Shown: positions 1 through 12,399, counted from the stretch's first letter. The stretch is DNA of 64,000 nucleotides from Prunus persica (GCF_000346465.2 NC_034009.1:27548561-27612560); one strand, 5' to 3'. Notes: generated from the sequence alone by a model not told the origin. Program-made: numbers and translations.

Positions 1-243
1 CTTCTAAAACATAAATTTGCTTGGAAACAGAGATGGAAAAACAAAAAGAAGCTTTCCTTCTTCTTTTTTTGGCATTTGTGTCGTTTGAATTCTGGTGTAG
101 AATATTTCTTAGCTTGAGGTTTTGCTTTGAAATTCTAGCTAATTCTTGTTCTCGTGTCATTGTACTTTGGAGAGGAATACAGTGTGGTTTTTTTAGATTG
201 TAGCTTGCAGATAGAATTTACAAAATTCTATTTTTTGTTTCAG

Positions 244-1358
244 TTATCAGGGCTAGTGTTCCGAAGTTGGATCTAGATTCAACCTTTGAGCAAAAGAATG
301 ACATAGCCAAAGCTGTTGAAGAAGAACTTGAAAAGGTGTGGATCTGTATGCCTTGTTTGGTTTAGAATTCCCTACGAAACATCGTGGTAATTTATTGTGT
401 ATATGCAGGCCATGTCACATTATGGGTTTGAGATAGTTCAAACACTAATTGTGGATATTGAACCAGATGAGCATGTGAAGAGAGCAATGAATGAGATAAA
501 TGCAGGTACAATATGTACATATGATATATGGAATGCAATGTTTTTTTTACTCCTTTTCTATAGGCTATTTTTTTCCGCATGCCATTCCAAGTAAAGATTC
601 ATTTATTTAGAAACTTTACCAAGTGCTAATGAAAATTGAGCCCTGTTGCATTTGGTAAATAGAAGGATTAGGAAGGTTTGCTCTTATATGGCCTTCGACT
701 CCTATCATCCAAATAGCATCAGTGTGTCTAAAACAGAAAGATGGTACCCATTCTTGAGATGCAGTATGCAGTAGGATTCTCCTCCATTGCACCCCTGGAA
801 CCAGAAAAGTATTGAGACCCGGAAGTCTCATGGGTCTCTTTGGAATATTGATTCCTTTTTGTAGGACACTAACAGAATGACATTTGCAGTAAAGTGTGTC
901 GCTTAGAATAATTAATTTTGTTTTTAAAAATGAAGTTTTCTTAAGCTTTAACAGCTGCAGAAAGACTAATATATGCATGTTTTCCAATAACAATAGCTGC
1001 AAGGATGAGGTTGGCTGCAACTGAGAAAGCTGAAGCAGAGAAGATATTGCAGATTAAGCGAGCTGAGGGAGAGGCAGAGTCCAAATATCTGTCAGGGCTT
1101 GGAATAGCAAGGCAGCGCCAGGCCATTGTGGACGGGCTGAGAGACAGTGTGCTGGCCTTCTCTGAGAATGTGCCAGGGACATCATCAAAGGATGTCATGG
1201 ACATGGTTCTGGTGACCCAGTACTTCGACACAATGAAGGAGATCGGTGCATCCTCAAAGTCCAATTCGGTTTTCATCCCACACGGCCCCGGTGCCGTGAG
1301 AGACATTGCTTCACAGATACGAGATGGCCTCCTTCAAGCAAATCCACCTCAGGTGTAA
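244..1358 (+). CDS. Hypersensitive-induced response (HIR) protein, 3' part
   Basis: SPFH/Band-7 family protein of the plant HIR group, which acts at plasma-membrane microdomains and is linked to hypersensitive cell death (family knowledge). Three exons are readable: 244-335, 409-505 and 997-1358, joined by GT-AG introns. They give a continuous C-terminal ~183 residues, starting in the SPFH core ([12 protein letters not shown]), then [17 protein letters not shown], the Ala/Glu-rich helix [19 protein letters not shown], and the conserved tail [12 protein letters not shown], ending QANPPQV. The first codon is split by the intron before 244. The 5' exons lie outside the window: HIR proteins are about 285 residues, so roughly 100 are missing. 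Bases 1-243 look like intron. No frameshift or stop is seen, so this is probably a working gene cut by the window edge. Confidence 0.93.
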
Positions 1359-1836
1359 TGTTATTACATTGTACGAAGTTGGAGGCCGGCTCTTTAAGCT
1401 TCCGATTAGTGCTATTATGCAGGATTGAAGTTTGTGTGTGCTTTAGGATCTAAGAATGTGGTTTCTTTAGTATTTGACATATAACGTATATAATATGTAG
1501 GTGATTTCTCCATGCTTGTTGATACCTGCCCTCTAAAGGGTTTAAACTTTATGTAGTATAGAGAAGCGATTCAATATATTTGGTTGGTTTTTGTTAGAGC
1601 GTGTTTCCTATTTGAATGTCTTGCACTAATTGTGTTTAAAATTTGCTAGCTTTTTTTGCCTTTCGATTTCGTGACTAGAGTTTCTTGAACTTCTAAATTT
1701 GTTCAGTAAATTCTTTTAATCTACTTACGTATAAAACATTACGTTCTTATTCTGTTTATTTATTTATTTATTTTTTTCCCTTTAACTATTCCATTTGTTC
1801 AAAAAAGTTAGGAAAAAACCTAATCACATTCATGAA
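1359..1836. other. HIR 3' UTR and A/T-rich intergenic DNA
   Basis: No coding signal. The first 200 bases after the stop are the likely 3' UTR. From about 1740 the sequence is T-rich with short TTTA repeats. Confidence 0.6.
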
Positions 1837-2169
1837 AATAATCGCTATCAAATTTACTGTGAGAGAAATCAACTGTGAGAAAAAACAGTTAGGCGTTTGG
1901 TAAACTTTTTGTTAGAAGTGTTGTTGTTACTGATTCCTGCATAATCAGAAAATAATTCCCGCATAATCATTAAACACAACGCCTTTTCGAAATTAATTCC
2001 CGCATAATCAGAAAATGAAAGCACCTCATTAGATGCTTTCCCTTATAGCTTTTTTTCACAGCAATTTTGAACTTTAAGTAATTTTCTCATAGTTTACCAA
2101 ACGAGTTGGGCTTCTCAAATTTTTTAAAAAATCACTTATAACCCCGAATAAGCAATACTAAACGGGCAC
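1837..2169. mobile_element. Tourist-like MITE, copy 1 (one terminus lost)
   Basis: About 330 bp, clearly alike in sequence to 2689-3020 (shared words such as GCGTTTGGTAAACTTTTTGT and GCATAATCAGAAAATAATTC). The right end AAACGGGCAC is followed directly by TAA, as expected for a PIF/Harbinger-type target site. The left terminus is missing. No coding capacity. Confidence 0.65.
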
Positions 2170-2172
2170 TAA

Positions 2173-3455
2173 ATATACAAATGCCACGTTTTGATCTCTC
2201 ATTTTCTAATGAGGCGAGTGGTAGGAAATAATTCTTGCAAATAAGAAATTAAATTTTTTGTACTTGATAATTTTTCAACACAAATATTTTCCTCAACTTT
2301 TTATTTTACAACGGCGAGAATGCACCACTTCCTAGTTGTTGGGACGAGATCCGTTGTCCCCATTTTCCATGTCCTTTCGTGTTTCTTGTATAATTTTTTG
2401 ACACGTGTTCAACCACTTAACTCCAACATAACACTACTAACTTGAAATGGACTTTGAGAAACACACCTAATATAGGGGCCCAAATTATTAAAAAAAAAAA
2501 ATCATACATGAAATGGACTTTAGAAACACACACACACAAAGCTCATTTACAACATAACAAAAGACTTTGAACTTCCAATAATTTACAAAACTGCCATCGT
2601 TTTTCTTAAAACAAGCCCAACGTCAAAACCTAACAAAAAACCCAAAACACTCAAAACCAAAAGGTAAAACCGGAAATTAGTATATTAAGGGCCAGTTTGG
2701 CATTGCTGTGCTGTGAAAATAATCGCTGTCAAATTTGCTGTGAGAGAAATTAGTTGTGAGATAAAACAATTTGGCGTTTGGTAAACTTTTTGTTAAATGT
2801 GTTGTTGATACTAATTCTCGCATAATCAGAAAATAATTCTTGCATAATCATTAAACATAGCGCCTCTTCGAAATTGATTCCAGCATAATCAGAAAATGAA
2901 AGCACCTCATGAGCTTCTTTCCCTTATAGCTTTCTCTCACAACAATTTTTAATAATAAGTTATTTTCTCATAGTTTACCAAACGGGTAGTGCTTCCCAAA
3001 TTTTTGTAAAAATCACTTAATATTAAGAATGAATATATAACTAAATATCTCCAAGGAAAACTGGCCTCCTTCCCATAGAAGTAAGAACTCATATTTTTCT
3101 TCCAATCATAGTTTGACATGTGTATAGAGATTTTTCTTTCTATATTTTTGATAAATTATTTGGGAACTTCACTAAGATACCCAAAATAGGGGCTGATAAA
3201 AAAATCCCACATGGAATGCATTTTAGAAACACACCCAAAACTCATTTATTACATAAGAAATTGGTGTTGAAGTTCCTATAAATTACATGACTGTCATTGA
3301 TCAACTTAAAAGAAGCCCAACACAAAAAACTTAAATAGCACCCAAAACAAGCCCAACCTAATTTTATTAAAAAACCCAAACAATTCATTACAAACAAAAT
3401 GTCTTGAAAACCACAGCTTCATTAACGTGTCATGTTGATTAATGACTATAATGTT
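2173..3455. other. Intergenic DNA with a duplicated block
   Basis: Apart from MITE copy 2 this holds no gene. The stretch around 2450-2650 (aaacacac..., cattt acaacata, tgccat, aagcccaac) reappears in diverged form at about 3205-3390, so a block including a MITE copy seems to be tandemly duplicated. A/T-rich. Confidence 0.45.
2689..3020. mobile_element. Tourist-like MITE, copy 2 (other terminus lost)
   Basis: Begins GGGCCAGTTTGGCATTGCTG directly after TAA (2686-2688). This start is the inverted complement of the right end of copy 1, so the two copies together define one element with GGGCC-type inverted ends and TAA duplication. Copy 2 keeps the left end and lacks the right end, the reverse of copy 1. 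Confidence 0.65.
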
Positions 3456-3460
3456 CCATA

Positions 3461-6117
3461 TGTAATGACCCAAACCTAAAATTCATATTTAATTAGTAAT
3501 TTATTATGAGGAATGACAATTTTGCCCTTGAAATAATTTATTAACGAAAAGTTGACTTTTTGACCAAAAAGGAATTTGACAATTTCATATACACCGTTGC
3601 GTAGAGCACGACGACACGAGTTCGAAGATACGAAGTAGACTCGAATCGGAGTTTTAACGAAGAAATACGATTAAAATATCATGAGGAGCAAAATGGTAAT
3701 CTGAAAAAAAAAATCAGATTAAAACCTCATCTCTCTCTCTCTCTTTCTCCCTCCCGTCGACATTGCTCCAGCAGTCACCTTCCAATCGCCAGAACTCCCG
3801 CCACCGACCACCCCTGCCCCTGCCGTCGGTGCCAAAAGGACCAGCTCGGTTCCGTCTTCAAGCCCCGATCACTCTCCGTCGCCGTCAGCCACTCCAGCCG
3901 CCGGAAATTGCAGAAAACTGAGCGGTTTTGACAGAAACTTCAACCCGCTCGTTCTCCCTCAATTCTTCTCCAAATTTGTCGAGTAAGGTATGGATTTCTA
4001 CATATTTTCCATGCTCTAGCTGATGGTTGGTAAGTTTGCATCGATTTTGACCGTAGATAGCTCGGTTTTCAAATTGGAATTCAGTCGATTTTCGGCCTCC
4101 GTGTTCGGCCACTTCCGGTCAGTTTTTGGGATAGGTCCAAGAACAAAAGTGGTTCCAAATATGGTGTTATACCTATGGTAGGAGTTTGGAGCCGTGGTTT
4201 TGAGATTTTTTGGCGATGCGTAATCGCTTTGGACACCCAGCGCTGCCGGCGCGTACGGAGGCACGTGGGCGAGGGTGGTACAGTGGCACTGTGTCTTGAT
4301 GCGATCCTTAGGTTGTCACGAGCGCGTAGGAATTCGCGGATCTCAATTTGGATACCGTTTGATTCTCGAACAGATTTTCCATATTGTGCGATTTCCGGGT
4401 TCAATACTGTTGAGCCGTTGGATCGTAATCAATTTGAGCTATGTGACTCTAGATAATTTTAGAAACGTATAGGATTCGACGGATCGTGAATCGAAGTCTG
4501 GATACTCCGAAATCGCGAATCCTAGGGCTAGGGTTTAGAAATTATGCGATTACACGATCATGATCAATCCGACCGTCCGATCGACACCAAACCCTCGGGA
4601 CATGTGTCCTAGATATAGTGGACCTTCTAGCGGCTTCCGGATCATCTTGTGAGGTCATGGACCAGTGGGGTCTCGGGTTGATCTTTTTGGGACTTTAACG
4701 CTTTTTGAGTCCCAAGATACTGCTAAACTATCTCACGTGGAAGGAAAGATTTTATGGGCATATGGATAACTTTAAATTGACGCACGTACTTTTAGGAAGC
4801 CGGGGGTCAGGGTTTTTAATTTAATACTATGTTGTATTAATAGAATCTTATGGTCATTGAATCAGGCACCCGGGCACCAGCTAACTCGCAGGAGGGACCT
4901 TCAAGAGGTCCAGCGAGCTCGGACTACCATTTTGTGGACTCTTTGTTTTTTTTATAAACGAATTTAAACAGTTCAGTTTCAGTTACAGTATTTGAGCTTG
5001 AATAAATGTTATTTAAAGATTAGTATTATAAGCTGTTATATGCTTTTAAATATTTTGTTTTGCATGCTGCCGAGTGGAATACCTTTTAAAGGATATAGGA
5101 AAAGCAATTCTAGTTAATTATCAGATAAATGGCAGCAGAATTTTAAAGGTTACAGAAATTCAGTTATTTAATAGTTTTTCTTCAGAAACTTTATATTTTC
5201 CTAAACCACCTTGTATTGTACCCAGATAGATAAATGTTGCCTTCGGTAAATCAGTTGCCTTCGGATTGTATTGGTTGCTTTCGGTTTAGTCAGCATGCTT
5301 GACAGGTGCCCTACAAGTTCTTTGATACTCGAACTCGTGGGGAGCGAGTAATGCGGATCAAGTGGACGACGGTCCCCTGAATCCTGCGAGTTGCGGCTCG
5401 GACTGACCTTGTGTCATTGAGACCTGCGAGTATGTGTCACCCATGGTGATGCAAGGAATTGACAGATATCAGGCATTGACGGAAATAAGGGGTACACTTA
5501 GGTGATAGTTTTAAACTGTTTTCAAAAGTAATGTTGACCATGACTATGATTGGTTTATATACATGTATAATTATATACGTGTATTGATTTCAGAAATAAA
5601 GAGAATAAGTTAGTTTGTATAACTGTTTTTACAGTGGGGTTAGTATGTTCACATGCTATTTTTCTAAACTTTGTTTTTGAGTCCACTCACCCTTTTTGTT
5701 GTTTTGCACTCCCAGGCAGTAGACGTGTACATGGATCCACCACCGGGCCGTTTCCCATCTTCCGCGCCTTTCCTTTGATGTAGGACTTTTGTTTGTACAA
5801 GGATTGATTCCTTTGTAAATTTTTAGTAGTCGCTATGATGTTTTGCTCTAGACTGAGATTTAAACTGTTGGAATATATATACGTATGCTGGCAGTTGGTT
5901 GTATATATATATACTTGTTTGGTAGGTGAAAATGTTTTGGTATTGAGCCAGTTACAAGGGAAACTCTGCCGGTTTTTCGGTAGAAGCCAACCTTGTTATT
6001 TTATCGTGCTTTGCAAAAAATGGCAAATAGGTCATTTGTGCCCGACATTCGCCAGGTGTCGGACACGCACAGGGTCCGGCTCGAATTCCAAAGCGGAATT
6101 TGGATCGGGTCCTGTCA
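3461..6117. mobile_element. Solo LTR, 2657 bp, with perfect 5-bp TSD
   Basis: Starts TGTAATGACC and ends GGTCCTGTCA, giving TG...CA ends with inverted complementarity (TGTAATGACC / TGACAGGACC). It is flanked by CCATA on both sides (3456-3460 and 6118-6122), the 5-bp duplication typical of LTR retroelements. No internal region, second LTR or reverse-transcriptase sequence is present, so this is best read as a solo LTR left by LTR-LTR recombination. Short open frames inside (for example around 4175-4456) have no recognisable homology and I do not call them genes. The long LTR suggests a Ty3/gypsy family; that is inference. The insertion split a minisatellite whose units continue at 6120. Confidence 0.8.
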
Positions 6118-6122
6118 CCATA

Positions 6123-6765
6123 CCTTTATTGTCAAGTTGATTAATGGCCGTAATGTTCCAGTCTAGGGTTATAACACTGCTAGTTTCCTATGACATCTTA
6201 TTTCTCATGCATGTCTACCCATGTAATGTTCTAGTCTAGGGTAATAACACTTCCATTCTAGGGTCATAACACTACTAGTTTCCTATGATATCCTATTTCT
6301 AGTTCATGTGTTACCCCTGTAATGTTTCAGTTTAAGGTAATAACACTGCTAGTTTCATATAATATCCTATTTCTAATGCATGTCTACCCATGTAATGTTC
6401 AAGTATAAGGTAATAGCATTGCTATTTTGTAAGGTTCTAATCTAGGGTAATAACATTGCTAATTTACTGTCATGTTGATTAATGGCTATAATGTTCCAAT
6501 CTAGGGTAATAACACTGCTAGTTTACTGTCATGTTGATTAATGGTTGTAATGTTCCAGTCTAGGGTTATAACACTGTTAGTTTCATATGACATCCTATTT
6601 CTAATGCATGTCTACCCTGTGTAATGTTCTAGTTTAGGGTAATAACACTGCTAATTTTCTATGACATCCTATTTATAATGCATATCTACCCTTGTAATGT
6701 TCCAGTCTCAGGTAATAACACTGATAGTTTACGATGTTGATTAATACTTGTCTTGTTGCTATTTC
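6123..6765. repeat. Minisatellite, interleaved ~60-75-bp units
   Basis: Repeated variants of TAATGTTCCAGTCTAGGGTA, ATAACACTGCTAGTTT, GTCATGTTGATTAATGGC and ATGCATGTCTACCC follow each other about eight to ten times with substitutions and unit skipping. One more unit piece lies left of the solo LTR at about 3420-3460, so the array predates that insertion. Confidence 0.8.
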
Positions 6766-7830
6766 TAATACATGTCCACCAAAGAAAAGACGAAAGAACA
6801 AACCAGACCAACTCAAAACAAGCTGAGCCCAGATTGTTAATACTATCATGTCATAAAAGTACATTGTTAATACTCTATTATAGAAGTACATAGTTAAACA
6901 AAAATGAGATCCATAACTGAAAGAGTGACAGAGGATAAATCAATCATCAAAGCTTAAAATACATTTCGAAAATCAACTAAAATCTGAAGAGAAACACATA
7001 ATTGAAGCAAAAGATTAAAAATCTCAAGTCCAAACCAAACAACGACGACGACAATAAAGAGGACAATGATGATGACAACGACGTGGTGAAAGAGGAGTAG
7101 AGCTCGAAGATGAGGATGCAGAATATAGTTGAACTTGAGACTGAGCTTCAATGGAACCTCCTCTTGCTCCAACATTGAGAAAACACCAGCGAGAAAGGGG
7201 AAAATAAATCAGATTTGATTTTTTGGCAAATTTGATTTTTTAGCAGATTTGATTTTTTGGCAGATCTGGACAGATCTATTTTTTTGGCAGATTTGGGTAG
7301 ATTGGATTTTTCTCTCTTAAATCCATAGTACAAGGGCAATATAAGTATTTTACACACAAAAATAAACTGAAAAATAGCTATTAAATTATAAAATTGACAG
7401 CTGTCAATTTTTGAGTTTTTTTTAGATGTGTTTATAGTTTTTAAATAGTATAGAATTTCTTTATAAGACTATGTCTAAAATTGAATATATAACTAAATTT
7501 GTAAAATCATTTTCACATATATATTAAACTATGATTTACAGAAATTAGGAATGCCTCCTTTCCCTGGGAGGAAGGAGGCAGTGTCCTATCTCTAAAGTTT
7601 TTTTTGGACAAACTATCTCTAAAGTTTAAATCATCATTTTCTGTGCAATTTTTTGTATGAGTATCAAGTTTAAATGATCAATTAAACAAAAGAAAACAGC
7701 TGTGAGTAACATGAGACTGTTCCTCAAGAAAAGAAAACAGCACGGGAGAAAAAACAAAATTCTTTTTTTCAGCAACGTGTCACAAAACAGCACCAAAAGG
7801 GCGAATATGCCAAACACAACCTCCCTACGA
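6766..7830. other. Intergenic DNA with a small T-rich repeat
   Basis: No convincing gene. At 7205-7310 the word GATTTGATTTTTTGGCA recurs with variants about five times. Minus-strand frames here are low-complexity translations of that repeat. Confidence 0.5.
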
Positions 7831-7840
7831 TTCTCGAGGT

Positions 7841-7960
7841 TATAAAAGCACCGAGACCTTTCTTTATATCAACGGCCAGAAAAGCCGTACCTCTACCCAA
7901 CCCAAGATCCAACGGCCCAAATCTGTCCTCCCAAAAAACACTGATTCTAGGGTTTCTTCG
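7841..7960 (+). promoter_or_regulatory. Putative VDAC promoter: TATA box, GGCCCA motif, telo-box
   Basis: TATAAAAG at 7841 lies about 235 bases before the VDAC start codon. Downstream are AACGGCCCAA (7911-7920, resembling a site II/TCP element) and CTAGGGTTT (from 7948, a telo-box). This combination is common in plant housekeeping promoters and early 5' UTRs. The transcription start was not determined. Confidence 0.5.
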
Positions 7961-8075
7961 ATTATACACATTATGCTTCTTCTCTAGTCTGTCTTTTTAT
8001 CAACAGCGGAGCCAAACACAAATTACCCCTCACTTTCTCTACAATTTTCCTTTCGAATTTTCTCGAGAAACAATC

Positions 8076-10946
8076 ATGGTGAAGGGCCCCGGTCTCTACT
8101 TGGATATCGGCAAGAAAGCCAGAGGTTCATCCTTTTTATTTTTCTGTTAATTTATTTTTCAGATGAATTGTATTTTCCATTTTCCATTTTTTTTTATCGA
8201 TATTTTTCTTTTTCGCTGATAAATATGTATATTATTTTTTCCCCAGATCTTCTCTACAAGGATTACCAAAGCGACCACAAGTTCACCGTTACCACTTACA
8301 CTTCTACTGGAGTTGTAAGCTTCTAGTTTCTTTTTATTTTTATTCCGGTTTTGATGTTTTCATTTTTATCCGCGAAAGGAATATGCGTCTCATTGTTCGA
8401 TTTTTTTTCAGTTCGGTTGCTGTGAAAACCATTGAAACTAGAATAAGAAAGAAATAATATACTGAGCTCCATGCTTTATTTTACTGTATCCAATCGTTTA
8501 AAGGCTCCTGATGTGTACGGCTGAGCTAAGTTGAGTTTGACCGTCAAAATAAAATACTTGCAGTCAACTAATATTCTTACATTTTCTGGTTAAACAAATG
8601 GAAAGCCTAGTTGTGTGTTGAATGTAGAGGACTGAATGATTGTTTTTAAGCTAAATGATAAATAACCTGTTTGATCGTGGGTAATCCGGAAAAGAGAATT
8701 ATAATATATGTTGTACTAGGGATGTGGATGCTTGTAGTGTATGATTTACATCTAAGTTTTATATCTTTCATTTTATCTGACTTTGCTTTCGTCTGTTATT
8801 TTGATTCATTATACTTATCAAGGCAATCAGTTCAACTGGAATTAGGAAGGGTGACCTCTATCTGGGAGATGTGAGCACTCAGCTGAAGAACAAGAACATC
8901 ACAACTGATGTAAAAGTTGACACCGACTCTAATGTAAGTCAAAACAGCTAATCACATCTCTATTTAATTTGCCCCTCACCATTGAGCATATTTTCTGCTC
9001 GTGTAAATAAGTCAATGTGTTAACCAGAAACCCCCGGGCCTTGAATTTACTATTGCTTGGTTCACTTGTTGGATCGATGGTACAATGAATTTGTTTGGGT
9101 TTGTTTGCTAATGTACATGGAAGCGATGCTCCATGTAATTAAACATGAAAAATTGTTATATAAAATTTCCGAAGCAGACTTTGTTTTATCATTTTAAGCG
9201 CTCTGTTTTTTTTTCCCCAACTACTAGATAAGACCATAACCACACTAGGGCTGCGTTTGGTTCATGGGAAAGGAGGCTTGGGAGTAGGAAATCAATTGCT
9301 TTCCCATGTTTGGTAAGTCCATGCATGGGAAATAGTTGCCTGTCACATGGGAAAATAGGGGGAAAATGTAACCCTCCTCCCCCCTTGGGTGTCATTTTCC
9401 CTTCCCATGGGAAACTTTGGGAAAATGGGCCAGCATTAAATGCCCATTTTTCATGACCATATTTTAACCCATCAACAATTTAGAATTACAATATATCATT
9501 AAATGCATTCTTTTTTTAAAATACAATATGCAAACTTTGTTTTCCATTCCTATTCAAAACAAACACGGGAAAGGAAATAAAGTGATATCTCATGGTTACT
9601 TTCCCTGCATTACCAAACATGGGAAAGGAATTTTCCATTTCCCATCCCTTGGGAAATGACATGGGAAGTGATTTCCCCTCAAATCCTTTCCATGAACCAA
9701 ACGGGGCCTAGATGGTGTTAGTTCAGCCTTACAGACCAAAAATTGTTATGAATTTCGTTACTCATTACATAATTTGCTGTTAGTATTGTGTCAAATGAAG
9801 TGCATTGATTTTTCCTTCTTGTATGGCTCTTATAATTATGTTCTTATCTTCTATCATCAATTTGTTGTAGCCAGGGCTATGCCTTTAAATGTTTGTATTC
9901 TCCTTTGTTTTTTTGCATGTGTAAATTTCATGTGATGAACAGGAAAAAAAGTTATGTGAATGAAGTAATTTGTTTATCTTACTATGAAGTTCATACTATG
10001 ATATTTTGACTGATAATTGCCTGTTACGTGCAGCTTCGTACAACCATTACCATTGATGAGCCTGCACCTGGTCTAAAGGCAATCTTTAGCTTTATTGTAC
10101 CTGACCAGAGATCTGGCAAGGTAAGAATCATAGTGTCCATTTCTTGGCTTATTAGTTGATGTTGTTGAAGATGTGAACATTTATGCTCTATTGCTGCATG
10201 TCATATTGGGTTTGATGTGCATGAGAATCATTGATTTATGGTCCGAACTTGGGTATTTTGTTAAACAGGTGGAGCTCCAATATCAGCATGAGTATGCTGG
10301 AATAAGTACTGGCATTGGGTTGACTGCCAATCCGATTGTTAACTTTTCTGGTGTTGTTGGGAACAATCTTCTCTCTCTTGGAACAGATCTTTCCTTTGAT
10401 ACAGCCTCTGGAAACTTCACAAAATGGAATGCAGGGTTGAATTTCACCCATACTGATCTCATTGCTTCCCTTATACTGTGAGTACTTCTTTTGATGCCCA
10501 AACAAAAAACCAAAAGAGATTTATTTCAGTTGAGTGGTGCTTATTGCATGTGTATTTCAGGCCGATGTGCTTATTGCATGTGTATGTTCAGGCTGATGTG
10601 CTTCTTTGTGTGATCTACTGATATTGTTGATGGATACAGGAATGATAAAGCCGACACTGTTACTGCCTCCTACTACCACACTGTAAGTCCACTCACCAAC
10701 ACTGCTGTTGGTGCGGAGCTCTCCCATAGCTTTTCAAGCAATGAAAACAGTCTCACAATTGGAACTCAGCATGCACTTGACCCCCTAACCACAGTGAAGG
10801 GTCGTGTGAATAACTATGGCAGGGCAAGTGCTCTCATCCAGCATGAGTGGCGTCCCAAATCTTTCTTCACCATCTCAGGAGAGGTTGATACCCGGGCAAT
10901 TGAAAAGAGTGCAAAGATCGGTTTGGCCTTGGCACTCAAGCCATAG
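8076..10946 (+). CDS. Mitochondrial outer-membrane porin (VDAC)
   Basis: Voltage-dependent anion channel of the Porin_3 family, the main metabolite and ion pore of the mitochondrial outer membrane (family knowledge). Six exons: 8076-8124, 8247-8314, 8823-8933, 10034-10120, 10269-10477 and 10640-10946. All introns are GT-AG and the joined frame gives 276 residues, the usual plant VDAC length. It starts [20 protein letters not shown], the conserved N-terminal helix region, and the rest reads as alternating beta-strands, for example [26 protein letters not shown] and [15 protein letters not shown]. It ends IGLALALKP. No signal peptide, as expected for this family. Intron 3 carries a Tourist-like MITE. 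Paralogue number within the VDAC family cannot be fixed from sequence alone. Confidence 0.97.
9248..9707. mobile_element. Tourist-like MITE in VDAC intron 3
   Basis: 460 bp with inverted ends: GGGCTGCGTTTGGTTCATGG at the left, and a right end whose complement reads GCCCCGTTTGGTTCATGG. CTA lies directly outside both ends (9245-9247 and 9708-9710), a 3-bp duplication. The interior has several further copies of CATGGGAAA-type words in both orientations. Non-coding. Confidence 0.75.
10535..10602 (+). repeat. Short tandem duplication in VDAC intron 5
   Basis: GTGCTTATTGCATGTGTAT followed by TTCAGGC(C/T)GATGTGCTT occurs twice in a row. Each copy contains a TTCAG/G sequence resembling a splice acceptor, about 40-90 bases before the acceptor actually used at 10639. 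Confidence 0.7.
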
Positions 10947-12399
10947 GCTTAAGCGGGTATCCGTTGCTAATGGGAAGGTGGGTTCTGTTTTTGCATGGTG
11001 GAGGGCAATAAGGGTAGTAGTTAGATAGAAGAAGAATTTTCTCTGATGAACTTGTGGTCCTATTGTGGTGCTATTCGTTTTTCATTTCATATCTTGGTGG
11101 TAATGGGTTGTATAAAATAATTGGCACGGACCGATGTCATATTCCTTCCGAATTTCCGTCCATCCCAATATCAATGGAGGATGTACTTCAAAGTTTAAAC
11201 ACAAAGTTTTAATGTGGAGTTTCGTCACCTGATGTTCACAGTTTCATGCACCCAAAGTTCTATCCTCCGAGTCTCTTAATATTTCTCCTCTGGTTCTGCA
11301 ATTACGTAATGACGTCGGATTAGTTTGAAGCAAGGGTTCAGTTTTGTTTATGTGTTACTTGGATTGGATGGAACACAAAGAGCTGTTTCAACCCTTTTCG
11401 AGATAATAATCAAGTTTCAGGTTTTTACGCAAAGACGATCCGACTTTTTTGGTTAATTTGTCTTTGGATCTCACAATCAGATTCATTAGTGCCTTAACGA
11501 AACAAAAAGTGCCGTACGCATGTGTACGTGTGGACAAAAGGTTCCATTGACCTGACCTTAGTGAAAGGGGAAAAAGGACTAAAGAATATCCAAAGATACA
11601 ATTTGCGTGAACGTAAATATTTCTCAATCCATAATGATGTTCATTTTCTTTCTTGTGGAGAGCATATCAATCAATTGGTGATGAAAATATCTAACGACTT
11701 TTATCTATATAAAAAAATAAAAAATTCTTTTTATCGCACACATTTAAAATGCCCTTCAAAAAATACTCATGATGTGTTAGTTGGATTGACCCAGAACTTT
11801 GGTACGCTCCCAAACGGTCCTGGTTTCAAACTCTCATAGTACCCGTGTGTGAGTTTTCTTCAATCCCCTTTCTAACTTTGAAAAACAAAAACAAAAAAAT
11901 GCTCCAAAAAGTGTTATTATTTTTTGACACGGAAAAACATAAATGCTTTAATAATTCAATCCACAGAAAAAAACAAAACGCTCTTAAATATCTGTTTGAC
12001 CCGTAGTCGAAGTCGGCATGCTTGCTCACTAAAAAGCAAAGGACTGGCGTGCTTTATTCTTTTATTTATTTATTTATTTTATGGGGTTTCCTAATTTGGG
12101 ATGTTCTTGCTCACCAAAAAGAAAAAGGTTGGGCTTGTTTAAAATTGTAAAATTGATTTATTTTAGAATTTTCGTCATTGAAAATAAAAATATCACTAAA
12201 AAACGAATGAGCTAGTTTATATTATGTATCTTATTCGCATACAATCAGCATGGTTTTTACAGCAACGTTGATATATAATATAAAAACAAAAAAAATTAAA
12301 AAAGTAAAATAAATAGAGTTCCACCTCTCTCATTCCTTCACTATTAATGTCCATAAATTTCGTTTCATTTCCTCAGTCTCATTGGCCGTGGCTCAAACG
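10947..12399. other. VDAC 3' UTR, intergenic DNA and AMY3 promoter region
   Basis: The first ~250 bases are the likely VDAC 3' UTR. The rest has no recognisable gene; open frames at 11388-11839 are unsupported. A TTTA microsatellite lies at about 12058-12080. The last ~60 bases are the likely AMY3 5' leader. Confidence 0.5.

Noticed and set aside
4175..4456. 93-codon plus-strand ORF and overlapping minus-strand ORFs
   Set aside because: They lie inside the solo LTR, have no recognisable domain, and open frames occur on both strands at once, as expected from chance in a GC-richer stretch.
11388..11839. Overlapping ORFs of 79 and 105 codons on opposite strands
   Set aside because: No homology recognised, no splice or promoter context, and A/T-rich composition like the surrounding intergenic DNA.
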